From Bacterioplanoides pacificum (GTDB lineage: Bacteria; Pseudomonadota; Gammaproteobacteria; Pseudomonadales; Oceanobacteraceae): 64,000 bases of DNA. Position 1 is the stretch's first letter; the number at the start of each line of letters is the position of its first letter. The notes below the pieces were generated by a model that saw nothing but the letters and a program-made list of their open reading frames with translations, did no database searches and was not told the DNA's origin. Shown piece after piece: positions 9,170 to 17,117 of this stretch. The position numbers and the translations under genes are program-made. Where the stretch lies: contig NZ_JBHRYB010000005.1 in the NCBI RefSeq assembly GCF_042648445.1, positions 868,001 through 932,000 on the forward strand, read 5' to 3'.

Positions 9170-9763
9170 TCAAAGTTCGCCTTTAAAGGCTTTTTGGCTA
9201 AGGGAGCTAAACAAAACTCTATCATTCTCTGCCAAACGACAAGTTAGATCTGCTCTCAACCTTCGAGCTTCACTTAATGTACTGAGCTGCTTCGCACTGA
9301 TAGATTTAGCCGGTGGAATATATTCGGCGGCAATTTCAAACAGAATATCTACCCGCTCAACGCCTTGCTCACGAGACGATTGATAGAAGGTTGCCTGATA
9401 GCGGGTTTTACCCAACAAAATCCATATAGCCTGCATCGCCGGCGTACCGGGACTCAGGAGTATGGATATATCTTCTCGAGCGGCTTTCAGTGTTTCCAGC
9501 TGACTATTGGCTGCCTGATAGATATCGGCAAAATGCGTCGGACTGGATAACCGAATATGATGCGCCTGGAGCTCGCTATCAAATCTCTGTCGGAGGAGTT
9601 GCAGATATGGATTTACCTGCTGAGTATCGTAGTTGTATAGCAATACGATTCGATCGAATGGTTGCGCCTCCAGAGTCGCTATCAGAGGCCCCTGAGATTC
9701 GTTATTCTCAAGCGCTTTAAGGTCGTTGGCACCAATCCAACTGATGAGTGTTTGCCCTGCCAT
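9170..9763 (-). CDS. stand-alone CARF-like (RtcR N-domain-like) protein
   Basis: A 197-residue protein resembling the N-terminal CARF Rossmann domain of RtcR-type sigma-54 activators: ISWIGANDL at about 7-15, LLYNYD (41-46), SSPTHFADIY (73-82) and the LSPGTPAMQAIW motif (103-114), then YQSSREQGV and a FEIAAEYIP strand (142-150). In that family this domain precedes an AAA+ domain; here the protein stops after a short charged tail, with only about 107 nt before the helicase gene, so no AAA+ or HTH part is present. CARF domains are known to bind cyclic oligonucleotides or related ligands. A GTG start 51 nt upstream is also possible. It is probably the sensor of the three-gene unit; the ligand is unknown. 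Confidence 0.7.
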   Translation of the reverse strand: MAGQTLISWIGANDLKALENNESQGPLIATLEAQPFDRIVLLYNYDTQQVNPYLQLLRQRFDSELQAHHIRLSSPTHFADIYQAANSQLETLKAAREDISILLSPGTPAMQAIWILLGKTRYQATFYQSSREQGVERVDILFEIAAEYIPPAKSISAKQLSTLSEARRLRADLTCRLAENDRVLFSSLSQKAFKGEL

Positions 9764-9847
9764 GCGAATATCCGACTCGACCACATATCCATATAAGAAT
9801 GCGAACACTATCACGTTTTGATAAATAGATCATTGTCAGACCAGGAG

Positions 9848-9921
9848 CACCACCCACAAAAAAAAACGCAACCTCGTAAAAGACTGCGGTTTTTAAAATT
9901 AGTGGCGGTGAGGGAGGGATT
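9848..9921 (-). repeat. partial duplicate of the tRNA-Ser 3' end and its downstream region
   Basis: About 74 nt nearly identical to 10010-10084. It includes the last 22 nt of tRNA-Ser (acceptor 3' strand, CCA, part of the T-arm) and the terminator hairpin. From 9922 onward the similarity to tRNA-Ser stops and other hairpin-forming sequence replaces the tRNA body. The architecture parallels the tRNA-Gly repeats at 15.7-16.9 kb. Confidence 0.85.
9861..9895 (-). terminator. decayed copy of the tRNA-Ser terminator
   Basis: Near-duplicate of the hairpin at 10019-10054, but a lost C on one arm and a C/T change on the other weaken the stem. It belongs to the partial duplicate of the tRNA-Ser downstream region. 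Confidence 0.45.
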
Positions 9922-10018
9922 ATTCCCCTTCGGGCCTTCGTCGCAAGCTCCTCGGTTTGTCGCTTCGCTCAGATCGAACCACGAGGCTTCTCACCCTCCC
10001 TGCAAATGCTTCACCCAC

Positions 10019-10054
10019 AAAAAAACCGCAACCTTGTAAAAGATTGCGGTTTTT
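10019..10054 (-). terminator. intrinsic terminator of tRNA-Ser
   Basis: AAAACCGCAA / TTGCGGTTTT arms form a perfect 10-bp hairpin beginning about 10 nt after the tRNA-Ser CCA end, with a T run on the minus strand. Confidence 0.85.
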
Positions 10055-10062
10055 AAAATTAG

Positions 10063-10150
10063 TGGCGGTGAGGGAGGGATTCGAACCCTCGATACCTTTC
10101 GGTATACACACTTTCCAGGCGTGCTCCTTCGGCCACTCGGACACCTCACC
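10063..10150 (-). tRNA. tRNA-Ser (GGA)
   Basis: An 88-nt class II tRNA on the reverse strand: acceptor GGTGAGG/CCTCACC, D-arm with GAGTGG, anticodon stem CACGC/GTGTG with loop CTGGAAA (GGA), a long variable arm ATACCGAAAGGTAT, T-loop GGTTCGAATCC and encoded CCA. Confidence 0.96.
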
Positions 10151-10221
10151 TAATTTTCCGTAACTGATATTTTATTCTTGCTTGTTACCCAGCAAGTCGC
10201 ACGCTGCTTACTGCGTAAGCG

Positions 10222-10263
10222 GTGCTCGGTAAAGCTCTTCGAGTCGGACTCTGACACCTCACC
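10222..10263 (-). repeat. possible relic of a tRNA-Ser 5' half
   Basis: On the minus strand this reads GGTGAGGTGTCAGAGT and then a degraded stretch ending near GAGCACC, resembling the first 30 or so nt of tRNA-Ser (GGTGAGGTGTCCGAGT...GGAGCACG). It lies upstream of the intact gene. The similarity is clear only for the first 16 nt. Confidence 0.35.
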
Positions 10264-10347
10264 AGTTCTGACTCAACGTCAGAGGCCGCGTACTATACTC
10301 AGGCACTCAGACCAGGTCAACACCCTTTCGCTAATTGTTTGTTTTTA

Positions 10348-10911
10348 TTAGCTTTTCGGCGTCCATTTGGTTAAAAAATCGGCACTATCAAGCTGCGGCG
10401 CCTGCTTCAGGCGGCAGTTCACATGGCCGACATAGACAAAACCGACAATTTCTTCGTCCGCCGCCAGCTCCAGCCCCTGCTTCACCTGATCATTGTAAGC
10501 CAGATCACCGGTACGCCAGATGGCGCCCAGGCCCATCGCCCAGGCGGCATTAAGAATATTCTGCACACCCGCACCGGTCGATAACAATAATTCTTCGCGT
10601 GGCACCTTAGGATGTGACTGAACCTTGCACACCGCCACCAACAACAGCGGTGCCCGCAGCGGCATATTCCGTAATTTGCGTTGCTTTTCGTCGGACAATT
10701 CCCGCCAATGTGGCGTAGCCTGCAGAAAAATGCGTCCCAACGCTTCCCGTGCTTCGCCCTGCACGGCAATATAACGACTGGGTCGCAGCCAGGCGTGATC
10801 CGGAGCCCGCAAAGCCGCCTGTATCAGGGTTTGCAGCTGAGTTTCAGTCACATCAGGTCCGGTCAGCTGAGGCGCAGAAACACGCTCCAGCAGGGTTTTC
10901 AAAGCGTCCAT
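10348..10911 (-). CDS. nitroreductase family protein (YdjA-like)
   Basis: A 187-residue FMN-dependent nitroreductase of the short YdjA class, expected to reduce nitro or quinone-like compounds with NAD(P)H in the cytoplasm. Supporting segments are APDHAWLRPSRY near residue 36 (FMN phosphate contact), a STGAGVQNILNAAWAMGLGAIWRTGD block (about 116-141) that forms the nucleotide-binding core, and a C-terminal EEIVGFVYVGH strand. Length matches the family. It is encoded alone, divergent from the cyclase gene. Substrate not predictable. Confidence 0.87.
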   Translation of the reverse strand: MDALKTLLERVSAPQLTGPDVTETQLQTLIQAALRAPDHAWLRPSRYIAVQGEAREALGRIFLQATPHWRELSDEKQRKLRNMPLRAPLLLVAVCKVQSHPKVPREELLLSTGAGVQNILNAAWAMGLGAIWRTGDLAYNDQVKQGLELAADEEIVGFVYVGHVNCRLKQAPQLDSADFLTKWTPKS

Positions 10912-11092
10912 AAAGGTTCCAGATCAACATTTTTGCAATCTGCTTATTGTATACTTGCTCACTTATTAATTCAGCCTGACAAATCAGGCACTGACTTGCT
11001 GAACAAGGGTTTTCTGGGTATACAGATGTACATAATCGCCGCCAACGAAAAGCCAGCGCCGACCAATAACAACAACGAACCAGGTTCTGACG

Positions 11093-12481
11093 ATGTTTGA
11101 TCCGCAAGATTCGGCACTTTTTTCCGAAACTTCCCTGCCGCGCCAGGATTACCTTGCCCGCGTATTGGGCTACAGTGTGGCCGTCGCCACCACTCTGGTC
11201 GGCATTCTGCAGGGCCATTACAGCATTGATGCCTATGCCGTAGTGCTGATTGCACTGCTCTATCCACACGTTATTCATTTCGCCAGCCAGCCGTTCCGTA
11301 AACGTCATGCCTACTCCACCCGCCAGTTCCTGATTCATGGCGATGCCATTTTATGCGGTCTGTATCTGGCTTATCTGCATTTACCGATCGAACTGGTGGT
11401 GTTATTTCTGGTGATGATCAACACCAGCTTTATTATTGTCGGTAGCATGACCGCCTGGGCCTTTTGTGTCATTTCTCTGATCTCTGGTGGTGCCGCCGGA
11501 CTGATGATGTTCGGCTATCACCCGGCAACTCCGATCCCCGACAGCGTATTTGTTACCGCCGCCGTCGGCGTGGGTATTCATCTGGCTATTTCAGCGTTTA
11601 ACAGCAACCGCCAGGCACGCGACCTGATGCGTCTGAAGCTGAAATTTCAGGGCCAGGTAGAGCGCTTCCAGGCATTATCCCAACAGGTCTCGCGCTATGT
11701 GGCGCCACAAATCTGGGAATCTATTTTTGCCGGTAAACGCCAGGCTAAACTGGAAACCCAACGTAAAAAACTGGTGATCTTTTTCTCCGATATTGTTGGC
11801 TTTTCCGCACTGTCAGAACAAATGGAAGCGGAAGCCTTTACCGACCTGTTAAACCAGTACCTCACCGATATGTCGCGCATTGCAATGAAATATGGCGGCA
11901 CCATCGATAAATTTATTGGTGATGGCATGATGATCTTTTTTGGCGATCCAAGCAGTAAAGGCACCAAAGGCGATGCACTGGCCTGTGTTTCAATGGCCAT
12001 CGAAATGCGCCGCCATATGCTGAAACTGCGTAAACAATGGGCCGAAATCGGCATGACGGCACCACTGCAAATTCGTATGGGGATTAACACCGGATACTGC
12101 ACCGTTGGTAACTTTGGTACTGAAAGCCGCATGGACTACACCATCATTGGTAAAGAGGTGAACCTCGCCAGCCGGTTGGAAGCAAAGGCCGAGCCCGGTG
12201 AAATCCTGATTTCTCACGAAACCTACGCTCTGGTGAAAGACAAAGTTATCTGCCGTCAGCGTGGCAGCGCCATGGTCAAAGGTTTCCGCGACCCGTTACC
12301 GCTGTATCAGATTGTCGACTACCGCCGTGATCTGGGTGCCAACCCAAGCTTTATGAATCATGAAACCGAAGGCTTTTCGCTGCATATGGAGTCGGACAAA
12401 ATCCGCGATGAGGAGCGTGAAGCAGTCGCTACGGCGCTGGAAAAAGCCGCCAACAAGGTGCGGCGTAAAATAATCGCCTGA
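11093..12481 (+). CDS. class III adenylate cyclase with MASE2 membrane domain
   Basis: 462 residues. The N-terminal about 175 residues form a MASE2-like membrane sensor with several hydrophobic helices (starting around residues 25, 48, 84, 101, 122 and 150). The C-terminal catalytic domain begins near residue 225. The metal-binding aspartates are D233 in FFSDIVGF and D277 in FIGDGMM; MRMGINTGYCTVGNFG and the ESRMDYTIIGKEVNLASRLE stretch (in two parts) complete the active site. It should make cAMP from ATP at the inner membrane. A long charged C-terminal tail follows the cyclase core. It has its own terminator. Confidence 0.93.
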   Translation: MFDPQDSALFSETSLPRQDYLARVLGYSVAVATTLVGILQGHYSIDAYAVVLIALLYPHVIHFASQPFRKRHAYSTRQFLIHGDAILCGLYLAYLHLPIELVVLFLVMINTSFIIVGSMTAWAFCVISLISGGAAGLMMFGYHPATPIPDSVFVTAAVGVGIHLAISAFNSNRQARDLMRLKLKFQGQVERFQALSQQVSRYVAPQIWESIFAGKRQAKLETQRKKLVIFFSDIVGFSALSEQMEAEAFTDLLNQYLTDMSRIAMKYGGTIDKFIGDGMMIFFGDPSSKGTKGDALACVSMAIEMRRHMLKLRKQWAEIGMTAPLQIRMGINTGYCTVGNFGTESRMDYTIIGKEVNLASRLEAKAEPGEILISHETYALVKDKVICRQRGSAMVKGFRDPLPLYQIVDYRRDLGANPSFMNHETEGFSLHMESDKIRDEEREAVATALEKAANKVRRKIIA

Positions 12482-12502
12482 TGATCATAATATTCAGCCG
12501 TT

Positions 12503-12543
12503 AAAAAGCCCGTTGCAGAGACTAAACTGCAACGGGCTTTTTT
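12503..12543 (+). terminator. bidirectional intrinsic terminator (cyclase / queF)
   Basis: AAAGCCCGTTGCAG and CTGCAACGGGCTTT form a 14-bp perfect stem with A and T runs on both sides, between the convergent cyclase and queF genes. Confidence 0.92.
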
Positions 12544-12579
12544 GTCAGCGTCTGAAATGATGCCGTTACAACCGCGTCG

Positions 12580-13407
12580 TTATTGTCGCGCCAGACGGAA
12601 GTTTTCGGCCTGAAAATCTGCCTGACTGCAGCGGAACGGATTAATATCCAGCCCACCACGGCGTACATAACGGGCGTAAACAATCAGCTCTTGTGGCTGA
12701 CACGCCAGCATCAGATCACGGTAGGTGCGCTCAACGCATTGCTCGTGAAAATCCTGATGCTGACGTAAGGAGACGATATAGGCCAGCAAACCGGCTTCAT
12801 CGATACGCTGACCACGATAATAAATAAACAGACTGCCCCAGTCCGGCTGACCCGTAACCGGACAATTGGACTTCAGCAGATGACTGCATAACCAGCCATC
12901 AAATACCTCATCTCCTGCCACTGTTTTCAGCAACGACGCATCCAGCTCATAAGCATCCACCTGGATGTCGATATCGTCGATACAATTCGCCTGTGGTGGC
13001 TGCGGAAAGCTGGCATTAATGGCGTGGAAAGTCACCTCAATCTGAGCCCCCGCCGCCGCCGACAAATCACGCTGCATGCGGGCACGCACCTCATCCGCCG
13101 ACGCCATCCGGGTCTGATTAAAAGAATTGAGATACAACTTAAACGATTTGGATTCGATCAGAAACTCAGAGGTCGCCGGTATACGGAACTCCGCCAAACA
13201 GACCTGTGGCTTACCCTGAGAATTCAGCCATGAAATTTCATAACCGTTCCAGATATCGACGCCAAAAAATGGCACCTGATGACGGTCCAGCCCCTGATTT
13301 TTCCAGCTTTCTTCTCGCGCAATCGGATATAACAAAGCCGGATCGTATACGTCTTTATATTCCGACACCTGACCTAACGGGTTATCGCTGCTGTTTACTG
13401 AAGTCAT
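12580..13407 (-). CDS. queF: NADPH-dependent 7-cyano-7-deazaguanine reductase
   Basis: Reduces preQ0 to preQ1 in queuosine biosynthesis. It is the long, two-lobed (YqcD-type) form at 275 residues. The N-lobe carries ESKSFKLYLNS (about 85-95); the C-lobe has the nucleophilic cysteine in LKSNCPVTGQPDWG (C182) and the aspartate D189. The position of these motifs and the overall length fit QueF of gammaproteobacteria. It is convergent with the cyclase gene and 36 nt downstream of the ABC permease stop region's far side; no other queuosine gene is in the window. Confidence 0.96.
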   Translation of the reverse strand: MTSVNSSDNPLGQVSEYKDVYDPALLYPIAREESWKNQGLDRHQVPFFGVDIWNGYEISWLNSQGKPQVCLAEFRIPATSEFLIESKSFKLYLNSFNQTRMASADEVRARMQRDLSAAAGAQIEVTFHAINASFPQPPQANCIDDIDIQVDAYELDASLLKTVAGDEVFDGWLCSHLLKSNCPVTGQPDWGSLFIYYRGQRIDEAGLLAYIVSLRQHQDFHEQCVERTYRDLMLACQPQELIVYARYVRRGGLDINPFRCSQADFQAENFRLARQ

Positions 13408-13443
13408 ACTATAAATACCTGAAAAACCTAATACCTGAAGACA

Positions 13444-14220
13444 CTATTGACGCATGCCGACACCACGACGCATCAGCCAGATGCAATACAGGCTGAGCAC
13501 CACGATAAATACCAGCAACATGGCGTATGACGTCAGCAAATCAACATCGGATACACCCAACACGCCATAACGGAAAGTATTTACCATATACAGTATCGGA
13601 TTAAACTGAGACACGGTTTGCCAGAATGCCGGCAACAAACCAATGGAGTAAAACACACCACCGAGATAGGTCAGTGGTGTAATTACAAACGTCGGAATAA
13701 TGGAAATATCATCAAATTTAGTAGCAAAAATGGCATTAATAAAACCACCCAGCGAAAACAGAATCGCCGACAATAAAATCACACTGATCACTACCCAGAT
13801 GTTATGCACCTGCAGGTCGGTAAAATACAACGACAACAAAGTAACGATCAGCCCAACCAGTACCCCACGTACCACACCGCCCATGACAAAGCCCAGCAGA
13901 ATGGTACCGGGATGCACTGGCGCTACCAGCATTTCCTCAACACTGCGCTGAAATTTATTACTGAAAAATGACGACGCCACATTGCCATACGCATTGGTAA
14001 TAACACTCATCATAATCAGCCCGGGTACAATAAAGGCCATATAATCGACACCGCCCATTTCACCGATACGTGAACCAATCAGATTGCCGAAAATAATAAA
14101 ATACAGCGTCATGGTAATGGCCGGCGGCAACAGGGTTTGTTGCCAGATGCGCATAAACCGACGGACTTCTTTGGTGACAATGGTGGCAAACGCCACCCAC
14201 TGAATCTGTAACACCGACAT
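13444..14220 (-). CDS. ABC-2 type transporter permease (YadH-like)
   Basis: A 258-residue integral membrane protein with about six hydrophobic segments and an ABC-2 family core (PGLIMMSVITNAYGNVASSF near residue 69, LGGVFYSIGLLP near 185). Its ATG overlaps the stop of the ATPase gene by one base (TAATG), so the two are translationally coupled. In the YadGH/PA2811-PA2812 arrangement this pair forms an exporter of unknown substrate. The mostly hydrophobic sequence and partner make the call firm; the exported molecule is unknown. Confidence 0.9.
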   Translation of the reverse strand: MSVLQIQWVAFATIVTKEVRRFMRIWQQTLLPPAITMTLYFIIFGNLIGSRIGEMGGVDYMAFIVPGLIMMSVITNAYGNVASSFFSNKFQRSVEEMLVAPVHPGTILLGFVMGGVVRGVLVGLIVTLLSLYFTDLQVHNIWVVISVILLSAILFSLGGFINAIFATKFDDISIIPTFVITPLTYLGGVFYSIGLLPAFWQTVSQFNPILYMVNTFRYGVLGVSDVDLLTSYAMLLVFIVVLSLYCIWLMRRGVGMRQ

Positions 14221-15137
14221 TATTTCTGCTCCTGCAACAAACCAACAAACAACTCTTCAAGCCGGTTCGATTTGGTACGCATACTGCGCACTTCCAGCTG
14301 CTTTTCGCTCAGTTGCTGAAAAATATGATTTAAACTCTGACCTTTTTCGACCGTAATCTCCAGACAGTCCGGACTGACCTGGTGCACCACAAACTGGTCA
14401 ATAACAACATCCCCGCTCACCGCTTCAGCCAGATCAAATACAAAGGTTTCGGTGTGCAGCTGGGTCAATAATTCGCGCGTACTGGTGGCCTGCACAATTT
14501 CGCCATGATTAATAATCGCGATATTACGACACAGCTGCTCGGCTTCTTCCAGGTAGTGCGTGGTCAGAATAATGGTCGTGCCCTGCTCATTCAGGCGTTG
14601 CATAAACTCCCACATCGAACGCCGCAGTTCGATATCCACCCCGGCAGTGGGCTCATCCAGAATCAGAACTTTGGGCTTATGCACCAGCGCCCGGGCAATC
14701 ATCAAACGGCGCTTCATACCACCGGATAACATCCGCGCCTGAGTGTCGCGTTTATCCCATAAATCCAGTTGCTGCAGCAGGTAATCGGTATTTTCCGCCG
14801 CCTGAGCTGCGGTCAGACCGAAAAAGCCCGCCTGAGTAATAACAATATCGCGCACTTTTTCGAACTGATTAAAATTAAACTCCTGTGGTACCACTCCCAG
14901 GTGTTGCTTGGCACGAAAGGCATCACGATTGACATCAAACCCCATAATCGACGCCTGACCCGCGGTTTTTTGCACCAGTCCCGACAAAATGCCAAGCGTG
15001 GTAGACTTACCGGCACCATTCGGGCCAAGCAAAGCGAAAAAATCGCCCTGCCCGACACTCAGGTCGATGCCTTTCAGCGCTTCAAAGCCATTGGCATAGA
15101 CCTTGGACAAACCTTTTACTTCTAAAGCCGGAACCAT
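14220..15137 (-). CDS. ABC transporter ATP-binding protein (YadG-like)
   Basis: A 305-residue ABC-2 ATPase: Walker A GPNGAGKST (about 38-46), signature LSGGMKRR (about 136-143), Walker B LILDEPTAGVD (about 157-167) and a His switch in LTTHYLEEAEQ. The extra C-terminal 80 residues are as in YadG. It energises the permease encoded immediately downstream. It is divergent from the PA2817-family gene with only 14 nt between the starts, so the promoter regions must overlap. Confidence 0.93.
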   Translation of the reverse strand: MVPALEVKGLSKVYANGFEALKGIDLSVGQGDFFALLGPNGAGKSTTLGILSGLVQKTAGQASIMGFDVNRDAFRAKQHLGVVPQEFNFNQFEKVRDIVITQAGFFGLTAAQAAENTDYLLQQLDLWDKRDTQARMLSGGMKRRLMIARALVHKPKVLILDEPTAGVDIELRRSMWEFMQRLNEQGTTIILTTHYLEEAEQLCRNIAIINHGEIVQATSTRELLTQLHTETFVFDLAEAVSGDVVIDQFVVHQVSPDCLEITVEKGQSLNHIFQQLSEKQLEVRSMRTKSNRLEELFVGLLQEQK

Positions 15138-15151
15138 CTAAAGTACCTTTT

Positions 15152-15565
15152 ATGAATCAACCTTTAAGCGAACGACTGAGCTATCACATTGAACTGCTGA
15201 AACAGGTTCAGCAACGCCTGCAACGCGCTGCGGACAACGACAGCCAACTGATTGCTGCCGAGATTCTACAACAGCTGGAGCAGGTCATTGAGCAACTGGT
15301 GCAACGCACTGATTCAGCGTATCAGGATGGCCAGGACTGGCTGATGTCAATCCTCACCCATCAGCCACAACTGACCCCCACCATCAACCGCGATCTGTTA
15401 TGGTTTTTTGGCGGAGATTGCCTGCATTTTATGACGGACGCCGAAATTGAATTATTCCAGCAACTGGACGAGCAAGAAGCGGAACACGATGTCAGTCAGG
15501 GACCCTTTGACCGCGCTGCGGTTAAAACCCTGCTGCAACAGAACGCAGACACGTTCGACGCCTGA
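15152..15565 (+). CDS. PA2817-family conserved protein, function unknown
   Basis: 137 residues, no signal peptide or membrane segment, rich in Gln and Glu. The segment LLWFFGGDCLHFMTDAEIE (about 86-104) is the recognisable part and resembles the PA2817 family of pseudomonads and relatives, where it also lies near a YadGH-type exporter. An N-terminal helix-rich region (5-60) could form a coiled coil. Function is not known. It starts 14 nt from the divergent ATPase gene and ends about 100 nt before the terminator of the tRNA array. Confidence 0.75.
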   Translation: MNQPLSERLSYHIELLKQVQQRLQRAADNDSQLIAAEILQQLEQVIEQLVQRTDSAYQDGQDWLMSILTHQPQLTPTINRDLLWFFGGDCLHFMTDAEIELFQQLDEQEAEHDVSQGPFDRAAVKTLLQQNADTFDA

Positions 15566-15666
15566 CAGCCCGATCCGTCACGCCCGGCAATGTCGGGCGC
15601 AACGCACCGAATACAGCCACAGCTACACACCAAGCCTGAGACACCTTAATGCCACATAACAGGCAT

Positions 15667-15699
15667 AAAAAAAGCCGTATCATCCGATACGGCTTTTTT
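15667..15699 (-). terminator. bidirectional terminator at the end of the tRNA Glu-Gly array
   Basis: GCCGTATC-ATCC-GATACGGC with seven As before and six Ts after. It can end the minus-strand tRNA array and the plus-strand PA2817-family gene. Confidence 0.9.
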
Positions 15700-15702
15700 A
15701 GA

Positions 15703-15752
15703 ATTTGGAGCGGGAAACGAGATCGACCGGGCTCGCGACCAACGGTCGCTAG
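15703..15752 (-). repeat. truncated tRNA-Gly-tailed repeat unit
   Basis: Begins like the 100-bp units at 16.1 and 16.6 kb (tRNA-Gly acceptor and CCA complement) but lacks the TGCGTTCAAG segment of the first hairpin. It keeps GCGACC-AAC-GGTCGC and diverges after 15752. It is the last element before the terminator, downstream of tRNA-Gly copy 1. Confidence 0.85.
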
Positions 15753-15793
15753 TATCAATCTTAATTTTTAACGTCCAGATTCTTTTCGGAATT

Positions 15794-15869
15794 TGGAGCG
15801 GGAAACGAGATTCGAACTCGCGACCCCAACCTTGGCAAGGTTGTGCTCTACCAACTGAGCTATTCCCGC
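15794..15869 (-). tRNA. tRNA-Gly (GCC), copy 1
   Basis: A 76-nt reverse-strand tRNA: GCGGGAA acceptor, anticodon loop UUGCCAA (GCC), T-loop GUUCGAAUC, encoded CCA. Its anticodon stem is AACCU/AGGUU where copies 2 and 3 have GACCU/AGGUC, a compensated base-pair change. Confidence 0.97.
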
Positions 15870-15906
15870 TTATGCTAACTTTCTGCCGGATCATACCAGA
15901 AGAAAT

Positions 15907-15982
15907 TGGCATCCCCAAGGGGATTCGAACCCCTGTTACCGCCGTGAAAGGGCGGTGTCCTAGGCCTCTAGACGATGGGGAC
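15907..15982 (-). tRNA. tRNA-Glu (TTC), array copy 1
   Basis: A 76-nt tRNA that appears identical to the copy at 2097-2172; first of three Glu-Gly pairs. It lies 37 nt upstream of tRNA-Gly copy 1 in the same transcript. Confidence 0.97.
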
Positions 15983-16076
15983 ACATCGTTTAGCTGCGGC
16001 GAATAATACCGCTATTTCGTTGATTTGCAAGACTTTTTTCTTACTTTTTCAACTTTTCTCTGAAGTGCTTAGAGCA

Positions 16077-16376
16077 TTTGGAACAGAAAACGAGATCGAC
16101 CGGGCTTGCGTTCAAGCTCGCGACCAGTGGTCGCTTATGTCTTTCCTATTTCTGTGCTCACCAATCTCAAAAAGAGTTTGGAGCGGGAAACGAGATCGAC
16201 CGGGCTGGCGTTCCAGCTCGCGACCATCGGTCGCTTTGGTCTTTCCTATTTCTGTGCTTACCAATCTCAAACAGAGTTTGGAGCGGGAAACGAGATCGAC
16301 CGGGCTTGCGTTCAAGCTCGCGACCAGTGGTCGCTTTGGTCTTTCCTATTTCTGTGCTCACCAATCTCAAAAAGAG
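16077..16376 (-). repeat. three exact 100-bp tandem repeats ending in the tRNA-Gly 3' end
   Basis: Units start at 16077, 16177 and 16277 and abut tRNA-Gly copy 2. Read on the minus strand, each unit holds a hairpin GCGACC-NNN-GGTCGC, a second hairpin GCTTG-AACG-CAAGC or its covariant GCTGG-AACG-CCAGC, and then the last 16 nt of tRNA-Gly (T-stem 3' strand, acceptor, CCA). The tRNA T-loop is replaced by the second hairpin. The most distal unit (16077) has a mutated acceptor end. This fills the 394-nt gap between tRNA-Glu copy 1 and tRNA-Gly copy 2. Confidence 0.93.
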
Positions 16377-16378
16377 TT

Positions 16379-16454
<76 letters not shown>

Positions 16455-16495
16455 ATTGTGCTTACTTCAGAAACATGCCTACTTCAGAAAAGTAG

Positions 16496-16571
16496 TGGCA
16501 TCCCCAAGGGGATTCGAACCCCTGTTACCGCCGTGAAAGGGCGGTGTCCTAGGCCTCTAGACGATGGGGAC
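16496..16571 (-). tRNA. tRNA-Glu (TTC), array copy 2
   Basis: A 76-nt tRNA that appears identical to the other tRNA-Glu genes in the window; 41 nt upstream of tRNA-Gly copy 2. Confidence 0.97.
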
Positions 16572-16628
16572 ACACCGATTGCAGCGCCTGGTACTGCTTT
16601 CCTGATCAAAACGCTCACTCAAAAAGAG

Positions 16629-16928
16629 TTTGGAGCGGGAAACGAGATCGACCGGGCTTGCGTTCAAGCTCGCGACCACTGGTCGCTTTGGTCTTTCCTA
16701 TTTCTGTGCTCACCAATCTCAAACAGAGTTTGGAGCGGGAAACGAGATCGACCGGGCTGGCGTTCCAGCTCGCGACCATCGGTCGCTTTGGTCTTCCTTA
16801 TTTCTTTGCTTACCAATCTCAAACAGAGTTTGGAGCGGGAAACGAGATCGACCGGGCTGGCGTTCCAGCTCGCGACCATCGGTCGCTTTGGTCTTTCTTA
16901 TTTCTGTGCTCACCAATCTCAAAAAGAG
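16629..16928 (-). repeat. second set of three exact 100-bp tRNA-Gly-tailed repeats
   Basis: Units start at 16629, 16729 and 16829 and abut tRNA-Gly copy 3. Loops of the GCGACC/GGTCGC hairpin read ACT, ATC and ATC on the plus strand; the other hairpin is the TT/AA form in the first unit and the GG/CC form in the next two. All six full units of the window share the 100-bp period without indels. Confidence 0.93.
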
Positions 16929-16930
16929 TT

Positions 16931-17006
<76 letters not shown>

Positions 17007-17041
17007 ACTTAATGCATCTTCTTATAAAAATCATAAAAAGA

Positions 17042-17117
17042 TGGCATCCCCAAGGGGATTCGAACCCCTGTTACCGCCGTGAAAGGGCGGTGTCCTAGGC
17101 CTCTAGACGATGGGGAC
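17042..17117 (-). tRNA. tRNA-Glu (TTC), array copy 3
   Basis: A 76-nt tRNA that appears identical to the other tRNA-Glu genes. It is the first tRNA of the minus-strand array, so the array promoter should lie in 17118-17243, opposite the start of the membrane-anchored unknown gene. Confidence 0.97.

Noticed and set aside
9170..9763. The CARF-like gene as a broken sigma-54 activator
   Set aside because: No AAA+ or HTH coding remains in any frame of the roughly 107 nt before the helicase gene, and the protein ends with an ordinary charged tail. A stand-alone form is simpler; a much older truncation is possible.
9848..10084. The two tRNA-Ser 3' ends as attL/attR of an integrated element
   Set aside because: They are only about 163 bp apart with no integrase, and the AT-rich unit lies outside the pair. 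A repeat-type duplication explains them better, though an old insertion cannot be excluded.
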